Origin: Clostridia bacterium
Lineage (GTDB): Bacteria; Bacillota; Clostridia; Christensenellales; CAG-138
DNA: 64,000 bases
Assembly (NCBI GenBank): GCA_017514685.1
Contig: JAFWJN010000025.1
Location: 31,251 to 95,250, forward strand
Direction of reading: 5' to 3'
The notes under the pieces are model-generated. The model was given only the letters and a program-made list of their open reading frames with translations. It made no database searches and was not told where the DNA came from. This document shows positions 15,711-24,547 of the stretch, piece after piece; positions within the stretch are counted from its first letter, which is position 1, and each line of letters starts with the position of its first letter. Position numbers and translations under genes: made by a program.

Positions 15711-18700
15711 ATGAAGACACAGAAAATTGCCCCGGTCATGCGCGGTTTGTGCGCACTGATGGCAGTGCTCTTTGTTCTTGCAACCATCGGAACAACCATC
15801 GCAGAAGGATACCGCTCCGCACTTGACAGCGTTCTGGGAACGCAGAGTTATGTGACGAATACGGATGCAGACGCGGCCAGGTTCAAGACCGATTATGCAA
15901 CGATCGAAGAGATGGGCGCAGCAGCCAAAAACATTTCGATTCGTGAGGGAGAAGAAGGAACAGTTGTCATGAAGAATGATAACGCGGTTCTGCCGCTTCC
16001 GGCGAATGCGCAGGTTGTACTGTTCGGCCTTGCCGCTTATGCGCCGTATCCCTACGCCAACGGCGACCTGAAAGGCGGAAACGAGGATCAGGTTGATCTC
16101 GTTGATGCACTGACTGCAGAAGGTATTCAGATCAATGAAACCGTTAAGAAGTTCTACACGGAGAACATTCTCAACAAACATATTGAGATGGTTCCGAACA
16201 TGTGGACAGGCGAAGAAGTTCCGACGATCTCGTATGACCACATTTATGTAGCTTCCCCGGGTGATTGGGGAGAATATCAGATCGTTGAGATTCCGCCGGT
16301 TGAATTTGAAACAATGGGCGCTCCCGCGAACTGGAAGGATTCCATTGACAAAGCGAACAGCACGGCAATCTGCGTGTTTGCCCGCGGCGCAGGCGAAGGC
16401 AACACCTACAAGCCTGGTTCTGCAATTGACTATTACGGAAATGCAACAGGAAAAGACCCGCTGGCTCTGTCTGCGGACGAACTGGCCGTTATCGATGTTG
16501 CAAAAGAGACCTGCTCCAAGGTTCTCGTTCTGATCAACTCCGGCAACAACATGGTTCTGAAAGAGATCGCAGCTGGCGGTTCCCATGAAGTCGACGGTAT
16601 TGCCTATATCGGCGTGATCAATGACTATCAGCTCACCGGCGCAGCGCGCGTACTGACCGGAAAAGTCAACGCGACCGGTGCTCTTCCGGACACCTATGTG
16701 GCGGATAACGCAGCGATTCCCGCAGTCGTCAACTTCGGCGGCGATATGTACGCGGACTATGAAATCGTTGCTACAGAAGGTACAGATTCCCGCTTCCCCG
16801 GTGAATCGGTTGCCAACATTCCGGCCGGTTCTTTCGGCGGAAGCTCGACTTACAACGGCGGCATGTACATCGTTGAAGCAGAAGGCATCTATGTAGGCTA
16901 TAAGTACTTTGAGACCCGTTACTATGATGCGGTCATGAATCCGTCCTCCAATGCAGCTTCTGCCAAGGGCGCAACCCAGGGCTCTGCATGGGATTACGGC
17001 AAGGAAGTTCTCTACACTTTCGGTCATGGACTGTCCTATCTGGATTACACACAGACTCTGAAGAGCGTTGATGTGGACAAGACCCCTGAAGGCAATGTTA
17101 CTGCGGTTGTTGAGATCAAGAACAACGGCAACACTGCAGGCAAATTCCTCGCACAGCTTTATGTCCAGAAACCGTATACGGAATATGACAAGACGAACCT
17201 GGTCGAGAAATCTGCAGTTGATTTCCTGAATTCCGCTAAGGTGGATGTCCCCGCAGGCGGAACGGCTGAAGTCACCATTACGGTTCCGACCAAGTATCTG
17301 GCTTCTTATGACTATAAGAACGCAAAGACCTACATCCTTGATGAAGGCGACTATCTGTTCACCGCAGCGGCAGGATCCCATGCGGCAGTCAACAACTTCA
17401 TCGTTGTGCAGGGCGGAACACCCGACGGAACGACGAAGGAAGGCGTTGTTGTAAAATGGAACCTCGGTTCGTTTGACGATACGACCTTTGCTGTTGAGAA
17501 CGGTGTTGTTGTAACCAACGTTGCGGACGATGCCGATCTGAACTACTGGACCGGAAAAGACACCGTAACTTATCTCTCCCGTGCGGATTGGGACAAGACC
17601 TATCCGATCAACTATAACGAGGTAGAGGTCAAGATCGGCGACAGCCCGAAGAAGGACGAGTGGATCAAGGAACTGCAGGGCAGAACCTATGAGATCTCCA
17701 ATACCGGCGCAGCTGCCGAGGGAACCGATCAGGGTGCACGCTTCAACGCGGAACAGGTTGGTTACGAGCAGTTCACGAACATCAACGATCCGTACTGGGA
17801 CAAACTGGTTTCCGAGATCACGATCGATCAGGCAGTCGGTGCTGTCATTCACGGCGGAAGCCGTTCCGATGTGCTGGAAAATGTTGAGAACCCGGTCGTC
17901 ATTCAGAACGAAGGCGTTTCCGGCTTCACCACCGGTTACACGGATGAAGCTTCCGGCAAGACCTATAAGTTCAACATCCATTCCCAGACTTTGATCGGAT
18001 CCTCCTTCAACCCTGAACTCGCATATGAATGGGGCAGAGTCGAGGGCAACTCCGGTCTCTGGATCAACCGTTTCCATCTCTGGGGCACCGGCCTTACACA
18101 GCGCCGTACTCCTTACAACGGACGTAACTACGAGTACGTTTCCGAAGATCCTATGCTGACCAACCGTATCGGCAATGCGATTCTGCAGGGCTGTGCTGAC
18201 AAGGGTATCCTGAACGGACCGAAGCACATGGGCTTCAACGATCAGGAACACAACCGCGGCGGCATCTCCGCCTACATGACGGAGCAGAAGTTCCGTGAGA
18301 CAGACCTGAGAGGCTTCCAGGGTGCTTTGGAAGATGTAACAGGCTGCCGTGCTGTCATGATCGCGTTCAACCGTATCGGTGCAACGAATGCTGCGCATCA
18401 TGTCGGAATGCTGCAGAAGATCCTGCGCGGTGAGTGGGGTTACACCGATCTCGTCTCGACTGACATGATGAATAACAAGTACTACTTCAACGCGGAATCC
18501 ATGGTAATGTCTTCCATTACTCAGGTCGCAGACTTCGCCGGTGATGATGCTCATATCAACCAGGGCGAGGGCGGTGTCGACAAGACTTGGGCTCACATCT
18601 CCGTGGATGCTGTGAAGAACGATAAGAACCTCGTTGAGCAGGCAAGACAGAACCTGAAGTATCAGCTGTTCGCCTATGCCAACAGTGCAATTCTGAATGT

Positions 18701-18836
18701 TTCGACCGTTAAGGTCGCAACATGGTGGGACAATGCATTGACCGCTGCCCGTACCTGCACGGCGATTCTCGCCTGCGTGGCAGGTCTCGCGTGGATTGCT
18801 TTGACCCTGCTTCCCGAAAAGAAAGGAGAAAAGTAA
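15711..18836 (+). CDS. Membrane-anchored GH3 protein with permuted domain order
   Basis: 1041 residues. A membrane segment (about 10-31) is followed by the GH3 C-terminal alpha/beta sandwich domain (opening EEGTVVMKNDNAVLPLP near residue 85), a fibronectin-III-like domain (to about 570) and then the GH3 N-terminal TIM barrel (about 690-970). The barrel keeps the Lys838-His839 motif (GPKHMGFN) and the nucleophile motif with Asp918 (LVSTDMM). A second membrane segment lies near 1010-1030. Normal GH3 enzymes have the barrel first; swapped forms are known in rumen Firmicutes beta-glucosidases. Both ends appear membrane-bound, with the catalytic part outside. GAGGAGG precedes the ATG. Codon choice is strongly biased (AAC, TTC, TAC), suggesting high expression. 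Substrate unknown; a beta-glucoside or cell-wall sugar is likely. Confidence 0.88.
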   Translation: MKTQKIAPVMRGLCALMAVLFVLATIGTTIAEGYRSALDSVLGTQSYVTNTDADAARFKTDYATIEEMGAAAKNISIREGEEGTVVMKNDNAVLPLPANAQVVLFGLAAYAPYPYANGDLKGGNEDQVDLVDALTAEGIQINETVKKFYTENILNKHIEMVPNMWTGEEVPTISYDHIYVASPGDWGEYQIVEIPPVEFETMGAPANWKDSIDKANSTAICVFARGAGEGNTYKPGSAIDYYGNATGKDPLALSADELAVIDVAKETCSKVLVLINSGNNMVLKEIAAGGSHEVDGIAYIGVINDYQLTGAARVLTGKVNATGALPDTYVADNAAIPAVVNFGGDMYADYEIVATEGTDSRFPGESVANIPAGSFGGSSTYNGGMYIVEAEGIYVGYKYFETRYYDAVMNPSSNAASAKGATQGSAWDYGKEVLYTFGHGLSYLDYTQTLKSVDVDKTPEGNVTAVVEIKNNGNTAGKFLAQLYVQKPYTEYDKTNLVEKSAVDFLNSAKVDVPAGGTAEVTITVPTKYLASYDYKNAKTYILDEGDYLFTAAAGSHAAVNNFIVVQGGTPDGTTKEGVVVKWNLGSFDDTTFAVENGVVVTNVADDADLNYWTGKDTVTYLSRADWDKTYPINYNEVEVKIGDSPKKDEWIKELQGRTYEISNTGAAAEGTDQGARFNAEQVGYEQFTNINDPYWDKLVSEITIDQAVGAVIHGGSRSDVLENVENPVVIQNEGVSGFTTGYTDEASGKTYKFNIHSQTLIGSSFNPELAYEWGRVEGNSGLWINRFHLWGTGLTQRRTPYNGRNYEYVSEDPMLTNRIGNAILQGCADKGILNGPKHMGFNDQEHNRGGISAYMTEQKFRETDLRGFQGALEDVTGCRAVMIAFNRIGATNAAHHVGMLQKILRGEWGYTDLVSTDMMNNKYYFNAESMVMSSITQVADFAGDDAHINQGEGGVDKTWAHISVDAVKNDKNLVEQARQNLKYQLFAYANSAILNVSTVKVATWWDNALTAARTCTAILACVAGLAWIALTLLPEKKGEK

Positions 18837-18837
18837 C

Positions 18838-19314
18838 ATGAAAAACAAGAAATTCTCCATCGGCGCATGGATCACCTGCTGCGCTGCAGTTCTCGCTCTG
18901 ATTGCACTGATCGTTTATGCGATTAACGTCGGTGCAGCCGGATATTTCCAGGGCGCATCCGTCCGCAACCTCGTGCTGTTCTCGATTCTTGCAATCGTGC
19001 TGCTTGCAGCAGCGATCGTGATTGGACAGCTGAAGTGTGACGGAGTTGTCGGCAAAGTGCTGAAACTCGTCGCAGGATGCTGCCAGATTGTTGCACCCGT
19101 GCTGCTTGCAGCCTGCCTGATCAACCTGATCTCCGCACGTGTCGAAGGCCTCGGCTTCATCTACTTCTCCAACGCGGACGTTGCGCTGGAAGTTCAGACG
19201 CCGGAGAACCTTTCCTCTGCGACAGGTTCGATCGCAGCAATGGTTTGCTACGGCGTTTCGATGCTGGCTGCGATCATTGCGGCATTTACCAACGTATGGA
19301 AAAAGGAAGCATAA
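18838..19314 (+). CDS. Small four-helix membrane protein, partner of the GH3 protein
   Basis: 158 residues with about four hydrophobic segments: ITCCAAVLALIALIVYAI, LVLFSILAIVLLAAAIVI, VLLAACLINLI and MVCYGVSMLAAIIAAF. Between the third and fourth is a hydrophilic stretch (EGLGFIYFSNADVALEVQTP) probably outside the cell. The ATG is two bases after the GH3 stop, with GGAG inside the end of that gene, so the two are co-translated. I do not recognise a named family. It shares the biased codon use of the GH3 gene. The likely role, inferred from coupling alone, is as a membrane partner or chaperone of the GH3 protein. Confidence 0.8.
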   Translation: MKNKKFSIGAWITCCAAVLALIALIVYAINVGAAGYFQGASVRNLVLFSILAIVLLAAAIVIGQLKCDGVVGKVLKLVAGCCQIVAPVLLAACLINLISARVEGLGFIYFSNADVALEVQTPENLSSATGSIAAMVCYGVSMLAAIIAAFTNVWKKEA

Positions 19315-19334
19315 TCAACTGATTCTGTGACCAC

Positions 19335-19371
19335 AGCGGCGACCGGAACATCTTCTCCTCCGGCCGCCGCT
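19335..19371 (+). terminator. Hairpin ending the GH3 operon
   Basis: Stem 19335-19347 / 19359-19371 (13 bp, one mismatch, very G+C rich), 20 bases after the small membrane protein gene. The following T tract is weak. Confidence 0.65.
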
Positions 19372-19396
19372 TTCTGTATCCGGACAGGACAAATTC

Positions 19397-19425
19397 TTGA
19401 CCGATGAGGTCTGGAACGATAGAAT
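19397..19425 (+). promoter_or_regulatory. Promoter of the SGNH-MBOAT gene set
   Basis: TTGACC (19397-19402), 17-bp spacer, TAGAAT (19420-19425), with a ribosome site AAGGAGG at about 19436-19442. No LytTR repeat is seen here. Confidence 0.75.
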
Positions 19426-19450
19426 AATATGGAAAAGGAGGGATGCCGGA

Positions 19451-21247
19451 ATGAACAAAAAAACGATTGTTTTCGTTTCGCTGATTCTGGCGTCTTTTTT
19501 TGTGCTTTTCCTGATTCCTTCCGCAAAAGCAGATAATGCCGTTCCGCACCGAATGATCCGGTATGATGGAAACGGAGGGACATCGGAAGCATTCGGCAAC
19601 AGTTATGATGCGCAGGTGACAGGCATTCATGACAGGGAAAATACACTCCAGGGAGTAAGTTATTTCTCACGTGAAGGGTATCTTCTTGCCGGCTGGAATA
19701 CTGCCCCTGACGGAAGCGGAATTCATATCGGACTCGGGAGCCGGATCACGTACTCCGAGGGATTGATCTTGTATGCGGAATGGGCGGAAGCGACGGATGA
19801 GTCGCTCTTTGCCTCAGAGAACGGAACGATTCTTTCCTATATCGGGTCTGGGAATACGGTTGTTATTCCGGACACGATTGAAGGACAGGCCGTAAAAAAA
19901 ATTGCAGAGGGAGCGTTCAGCAATCTCGCACTGAAGTCTCTGATCCTGCCGCCTTCCCTGGAAACGATTGAAAACGGGGCCTTCTCAAAATGCATGATCG
20001 AGAACCTGACCCTTTATGACCGTATAAAAACTCTTTCAGATGATTCGTTCGCAGAATGTACGGTTCATACTGTTCATGTGAATGCAGCGCGTCCGCCGGT
20101 TTACAGCGGTTCCTATTTTGATACTTTTTCCGATAAATATGATTATCTGCTGACGATCACCGACAAACAAAAGCTAGTCCTGTTTTCCGGCTCATCCGGA
20201 CGCTACGGATATGACAGCCCTGCCATAGAGTCAGCATTTCCGCAGTATCGCGTCGTGAATATGGGTGTATATGCCTACACCAACGCGCTCCCGCAGTATG
20301 AACTGATCCGCCCGCTGATGCGGGAAGGCGATATTCTGCTGGTTGCACCGGAGTTTGACGCGGTGAGAGAGCAGTTCTGTACTGAAAACTGCCTTGATTC
20401 AGGATTCTGGGCGATGATGGAATCCAATTATGACGCTGCTGCAACCCTTGATCTTGCCCGTTATACAAATATATTCAACAGTTTTGCTGATTATCAGAAA
20501 GTACGAAGCGGCATGGCCTACCGGGGATACGGGGAGAGTCCCTGGTCCTTTGATGACGATGGAAACCGTTACACGTTCGCGACATACAACACGCAGGGCG
20601 ATTTTATTCTTCCGAGACCGAACAGTGAACGGGATGAACTGCACCGGCATAATATAGCGGATTATACGACGGAGACCGTTACACCGGACGCGGCTGATTC
20701 TCTGGACCGGACCCTCAGGATCTTTACGAAATCCGGTATTAAGGTCTATTTTACATATGCGCCGCGCAACCGGTCATCTCTTACGGAACGGAGCACAAAG
20801 GGGGAGAGGGAAGCCGTACACAGTATGCTGTGCAGCAGACTCTCTGTTCCTGTAATTTCCGAGATAGAGGATTCTTTGTATTCCGGAATATATTTCTGGA
20901 ATATAGACAATCACCTCTCAACAGAAGGGGTATCGATCCGTACGGCGCAGGTCATTCGTGATCTGAAAGCTGCTGTTTCCGGAGGGAAGACCGAAAGGCC
21001 TTCTGCTATGAAAGACTTCCGGATTCCTTATCCTGCGGCTTTGGGATTGTATGCGCTTTCGCTCCTGCTGATCCTGCTCGGCAGATGGAGAAGGCTTGAA
21101 TGGGCAGAGTTTGCTTCCGGAATTATCTGGGCGACGGCGACAATCACAGCTCTGGTCTATGGAGCGCCGGGATCCTTTTTGCTGATCTGCACGCTGCTGC
21201 TTTTGCTGGCTTCAATTCCCTATAGAAAGCGGGGTGAGCAGGCATGA
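19451..21247 (+). CDS. Exported SGNH-like protein with InlB-type and BspA-type repeats
   Basis: 598 residues from ATG 19451, chosen for its AAGGAGG site and perfect signal peptide; the open frame begins 18 codons earlier inside the promoter. Order of parts: signal peptide (1-26), an InlB/Flg_new-type beta repeat (RYDGNGG ... GYLLAGWNTAPDG, about 35-105), a BspA-like leucine-rich repeat block (VVIPDTIEGQAVKKIAEGAF, about 115-220), an SGNH-type domain with LFSGSSGRYGYDS (Ser246-Ser249) and IDNHLSTEG (Asp486, His488), and two or three C-terminal membrane helices. The DxH motif resembles AlgX/AlgJ acetyltransfer proteins. With the MBOAT gene next to it (four-base overlap) it probably moves acyl groups to a surface polymer; this is inferred. 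Confidence 0.82.
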   Translation: MNKKTIVFVSLILASFFVLFLIPSAKADNAVPHRMIRYDGNGGTSEAFGNSYDAQVTGIHDRENTLQGVSYFSREGYLLAGWNTAPDGSGIHIGLGSRITYSEGLILYAEWAEATDESLFASENGTILSYIGSGNTVVIPDTIEGQAVKKIAEGAFSNLALKSLILPPSLETIENGAFSKCMIENLTLYDRIKTLSDDSFAECTVHTVHVNAARPPVYSGSYFDTFSDKYDYLLTITDKQKLVLFSGSSGRYGYDSPAIESAFPQYRVVNMGVYAYTNALPQYELIRPLMREGDILLVAPEFDAVREQFCTENCLDSGFWAMMESNYDAAATLDLARYTNIFNSFADYQKVRSGMAYRGYGESPWSFDDDGNRYTFATYNTQGDFILPRPNSERDELHRHNIADYTTETVTPDAADSLDRTLRIFTKSGIKVYFTYAPRNRSSLTERSTKGEREAVHSMLCSRLSVPVISEIEDSLYSGIYFWNIDNHLSTEGVSIRTAQVIRDLKAAVSGGKTERPSAMKDFRIPYPAALGLYALSLLLILLGRWRRLEWAEFASGIIWATATITALVYGAPGSFLLICTLLLLLASIPYRKRGEQA

Positions 21248-22650
21248 GCTTTGACTCTCTGTTTTATCCTTTTTTTCTGCTGATTGTCGTTGTTCTGCAT
21301 CATGTTCTGCCGCATCGCTACCGCAGATTCCTTCTGCTGATCGCCAGCGCTGTTTTCTACGCCTCATGGAACATCCCGCTGACCCTTCTTCTGTACGGGG
21401 TGATTGCGGTGACCTATTGTGCAGGGCTGCTGATCGGAAAATGGAGTTCTTATCAGAAACGCAGAAAAGCAGTTGTGTCTGCAGCTCTCGTAGTCTGTGT
21501 CTGCCTGCTGCTGTATTTCAAGTATTTCCGGTTTCTGATGGATGGAATTTCCTCCCTGGTCCGTCTGCTGGGAGGCAGAGGAGAATGGCAGCTTTGGAAT
21601 GTACTTTTGCCGGTCGGCGTCTCGTTCTATACCTTCCAGGCAATGTCGTATGTGATCGATGTGTATCGAGGACGGGCTCCGGAGCGGGATTTCGGATATT
21701 ATGCCCTGTATATTTCATTTTTTCCGCAGCTGGTTGCAGGCCCGATCGAGAGGGCGGATGCGCTTTTGCCGCAATTGAAAGCGGAGCGTACCGTAACGGA
21801 GAATGACAGAAAAGAGGCGTACAGATTTCTGCTTTCAGGATATTTTCGCAAAATTGTTCTGGCAGATTTCTGCGGGATATTTGTCGACCGTGTCTATAGC
21901 GCTTCCATGCCGGACGGCAGCGCGGTTATGATAGGCACCTTGCTGTTTGCCGTTCAGATCTATTGTGACTTTGCGGGTTATTCTGAAATTGCCCGCGGAA
22001 GCGCGAGGCTTCTGGGAATTCACCTGATGCAGAATTTTGCCCGGCCGTATCTTGCACCGGATATCCGGACTTTCTGGCGACGTTGGCATATCAGCCTGTC
22101 AGGCTGGCTGACTGATTATGTCTATATTCCGCTCGGCGGCTCCCGGAAAGGTTTGCTGCGGCAGATTACTGCAACGGTTGCCGTGTTCCTGATCTCCGGT
22201 CTCTGGCACGGAGCAAACTGGACTTTTGTTCTGTGGGGACTGCTGCACGGACTCCTTGTTGTTCTGTGTGTTTTGATAAGCAGAGCGGATAGAAAAGTCA
22301 TTAAGAGCAGGTTTCTGACAATCTGTTCGACTGCACTCACTTTCTTCTGTGTAACGCTTCTCTGGATCTTTTTCCGGGCTTCGAGTGTTTCACAGGCATG
22401 GAACCTGTTTTCCGTTTTGTTCTCAAGATGGAATGTTTTGGAGGGGATCGGGATTCTTCAGATGACATGGCAGGATTCCGTGCGTCTGCTGCTTTCCGTT
22501 GCCGGAATGATTTATCTTCCGTATTTGACCGCAAAGAATGAAAACCCGCGTTATATGAGTCAGGTATTTTTGCTTCTGGCGATCCTTGTAGCATGGTGGA
22601 TCCGGCTTGATTCGGGAACCGCAAGTGCTTTTATCTATTTTCAGTTCTGA
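21244..22650 (+). CDS. MBOAT-family membrane O-acyltransferase (AlgI/DltB-like)
   Basis: 468 residues, about eleven hydrophobic segments. MBOAT proteins take acyl groups, usually acetyl, across or at the membrane for O-acylation of alginate, teichoic acids or peptidoglycan. Family motifs are clear: LPVGVSFYTFQAMSYVIDVY, SFFPQLVAGPIERADALLPQ, YCDFAGYSEIARG, FWRRWHISLSGWLTDYVYIPLGGS and the active-site ISGLWHGANWTF with His322. The ATG overlaps the upstream SGNH gene by four bases, and the second SGNH gene follows after 23 bases, so it sits between two likely partner proteins. Acceptor polymer unknown; AlgI-type context is closer than DltB because no dltA/C is present. Confidence 0.94.
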   Translation: MSFDSLFYPFFLLIVVVLHHVLPHRYRRFLLLIASAVFYASWNIPLTLLLYGVIAVTYCAGLLIGKWSSYQKRRKAVVSAALVVCVCLLLYFKYFRFLMDGISSLVRLLGGRGEWQLWNVLLPVGVSFYTFQAMSYVIDVYRGRAPERDFGYYALYISFFPQLVAGPIERADALLPQLKAERTVTENDRKEAYRFLLSGYFRKIVLADFCGIFVDRVYSASMPDGSAVMIGTLLFAVQIYCDFAGYSEIARGSARLLGIHLMQNFARPYLAPDIRTFWRRWHISLSGWLTDYVYIPLGGSRKGLLRQITATVAVFLISGLWHGANWTFVLWGLLHGLLVVLCVLISRADRKVIKSRFLTICSTALTFFCVTLLWIFFRASSVSQAWNLFSVLFSRWNVLEGIGILQMTWQDSVRLLLSVAGMIYLPYLTAKNENPRYMSQVFLLLAILVAWWIRLDSGTASAFIYFQF

Positions 22651-22673
22651 TTACTTGGAAAGGAGGGATATCA

Positions 22674-24092
22674 ATGCGGAAAATAACCCGGTATATTCTG
22701 ACTGCCGTGATCGTGCTTCTGGTTCCGGTAATGCTCCTTTGCTTTGCATTTCTGCTCCCTCCTCAATATGATGAGACTTATCTGGCCGGGCTGCAGGATA
22801 AAACAGAGCGGTTGAAAACAGTAAAGGGACAAAAAATTATCCTGATTGGAGGAAGCGGCGCCGCGTTTGATGTGCGTTCGGATCTTCTGGAACAGGAATT
22901 ACCCGGCTATACGGTTGTCAACTATGGTTTATATGCAGGCTTGGGGACAACCGTGATGCTCGAACTGGCGGAGCCTTATGTCCGTCAGGGCGATTTGATC
23001 GTGTTTTTACCGGAACAGAGCGGACAGACTCTTTCCACTTATTTCGATGCGAAATCACTTTGGCAGGCGGAAGACGGGGCACTGCCTCCGCTTTTGTCTC
23101 TCGGAGCCAAGGAACAAAAAGCAATGATCGGTGCTTTCGGAAGATTTGCGGCGGATAAAATGAATCTGTACCTGTCCGGCGCAAAACCGAAAGGCGAGAA
23201 GGTTTATGCGCGATCCTCTTTCAATGTCTATGGAGATATCGCATGCCGGGGAAGGGAACATAATATAATGCCGGAGGGATACGATCCGAACATGCTGATC
23301 GCCTTTGATCCGGATCTGCCGACAGATGACTTTTTCTCCATTGTAAACACATTCTCTGAAAAGTGCAGAAAAAAAGGCGCTGAACTATATTACTGCTTTT
23401 GTCCGATGAACGCTTCTGCTGTTTCAGCGGAAGAACTGGAGCATATCGGAGACTATACTTCAAAGCTGAAGGATCGTCTGAACTGCTCCGTTCTGGGAAC
23501 AGCAGAAGAAGCGATCATGGAGCAAGGGTGGTTCTTCGATACCAATTATCATCTGAACGAAGCCGGGCAGATTGTATATACCGCATGGCTTTCCGGGCAG
23601 CTGAAGACAGTGACGGGAAACAGAACCTCTGTTTCCATTGAGCTGCCGTCAATGCCTGAAAGCGATTCTGCGCATATCTGGGATGGCGATAACAGTGATG
23701 AGGAATACTTCCTTTATGAACCATACTCGGATGGTTTTCGCATTACGGGATTGACAGAGCAGGGAAAAGGGCGGAATTCGCTGATCCTGCCCGCAATGTA
23801 TAACGGACTTCCCGTACGAAGCTTCACTTCATCCGTTTTCTCTTATAATCAGGTGATTCGGACGATCTTTGTTAGCCGGAATATTGTGTGGATTCCGGAT
23901 GATTCCTTCTTGGGATGCATCGCGCTGGAAAAGATCATTCTGGAAAATCCGGAACCGGAAACCTGCTCAGTCGGTCAGAATCTGCTGAACGGCACGGATG
24001 CGGTGATCACGGTCCCTGCTGAAGCGTATTCTTCCTACGCGACAAACTATTTCTGGGCGATGCACGTGCCGCGCATGGAAACGGAAAAATGA
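22674..24092 (+). CDS. Membrane-anchored SGNH-like protein with leucine-rich repeat tail
   Basis: 472 residues. N-terminal anchor helix (ILTAVIVLLVPVMLLCFAFLL), then an SGNH-type domain with IILIGGSGAAFDVRS (Ser61), an internal NYGLYAGLG block and the late motif FDTNYHLNEAG (Asp289, His293), then a short BspA-like leucine-rich region (about 350-450; GLPVRSFTSSVF, IPDDSFLGCIALEKI). It is related in plan to the first SGNH protein, but with the repeats at the other end. AlgJ/AlgX-like proteins work with MBOAT partners to transfer acetyl groups outside the membrane; the same is inferred here. Ribosome site AAAGGAGGG precedes the ATG. It is the last gene of the set. Confidence 0.82.
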   Translation: MRKITRYILTAVIVLLVPVMLLCFAFLLPPQYDETYLAGLQDKTERLKTVKGQKIILIGGSGAAFDVRSDLLEQELPGYTVVNYGLYAGLGTTVMLELAEPYVRQGDLIVFLPEQSGQTLSTYFDAKSLWQAEDGALPPLLSLGAKEQKAMIGAFGRFAADKMNLYLSGAKPKGEKVYARSSFNVYGDIACRGREHNIMPEGYDPNMLIAFDPDLPTDDFFSIVNTFSEKCRKKGAELYYCFCPMNASAVSAEELEHIGDYTSKLKDRLNCSVLGTAEEAIMEQGWFFDTNYHLNEAGQIVYTAWLSGQLKTVTGNRTSVSIELPSMPESDSAHIWDGDNSDEEYFLYEPYSDGFRITGLTEQGKGRNSLILPAMYNGLPVRSFTSSVFSYNQVIRTIFVSRNIVWIPDDSFLGCIALEKIILENPEPETCSVGQNLLNGTDAVITVPAEAYSSYATNYFWAMHVPRMETEK

Positions 24093-24123
24093 AGAACGGG
24101 AAAACAAGAAGAAATCAAGACGA

Positions 24124-24154
24124 AAAACGGAGCAGCCAAAGCTACTCCGTTTTT
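24124..24154. terminator. Two-way terminator between the SGNH set and the GlsB-like gene
   Basis: Inverted repeat 24124-24136 / 24141-24153 (AAAACGGAG arms, one mismatch, loop CAAA), flanked by T tracts on both strands. It can end the plus-strand SGNH operon and the minus-strand gene at 24230-24481. Confidence 0.85.
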
Positions 24155-24229
24155 AGATTGCTTGAAAGAATGCGTGTGTGCGCTGCCTGAAAGCCCTAAA
24201 AAGCTGTTTAAGCAGGCTGGACAGGGAAA

Positions 24230-24481
24230 CTATCTTCCGCCTTTAAAGACCTTTTTATAAAGCCACAGAAGCAGACAGGAGCAGGCAATCGCTAGGATCA
24301 TACTGACGATCCAGCTGGTGGGTTCGATGTTCAGAAGACCGCCTAAGAATCCGCCGAGAGCGGAACCTAAGATGCCCAGAATAATATTGCCGAGCACGGA
24401 ATTCTTTGTTTTCATGATTTTACCGGCAACCCATCCGATGATGGCACCGATTACAACAGAAACAAGCAGTTTGACCAACAT
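24230..24481 (-). CDS. GlsB/YeaQ/YmgE-family small membrane protein
   Basis: 83 residues, three hydrophobic segments. Gly-rich motifs IGAIIGWVAGKIMK and GILGSALGGFLGGLL are those of the transglycosylase-associated (YeaQ/YmgE) family, small stress-linked membrane proteins of unknown mechanism. The full length is normal. Start ATG has AAAGGAGG eight bases upstream. It lies between the DUF4956 operon terminator and the two-way terminator, so it is probably transcribed alone. Confidence 0.9.
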   Translation of the reverse strand: MLVKLLVSVVIGAIIGWVAGKIMKTKNSVLGNIILGILGSALGGFLGGLLNIEPTSWIVSMILAIACSCLLLWLYKKVFKGGR

Positions 24482-24508
24482 GGCAGAAACCTCCTTTGCA
24501 TTTCAGAA

Positions 24509-24534
24509 AAGGAACAGCAAAAAAGCTGTTCCTT
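24509..24534 (-). terminator. Terminator of the CotH-VTC-DUF4956 operon
   Basis: Stem AAGGAACAGC 24509-24518 / GCTGTTCCTT 24525-24534, loop of six T on the minus strand, followed there by TTCTG. It begins 14 bases after the DUF4956 stop. Confidence 0.75.
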
Positions 24535-24547
24535 CAATCTTCGGTGA

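Noticed and set aside
15588-18875. A 1095-residue open frame on the minus strand across the whole GH3 gene
   Set aside because: The GH3 frame has clear family motifs, a ribosome site and a promoter. The opposite frame is open because of strong codon bias in GH3, and its translation matches no protein type.
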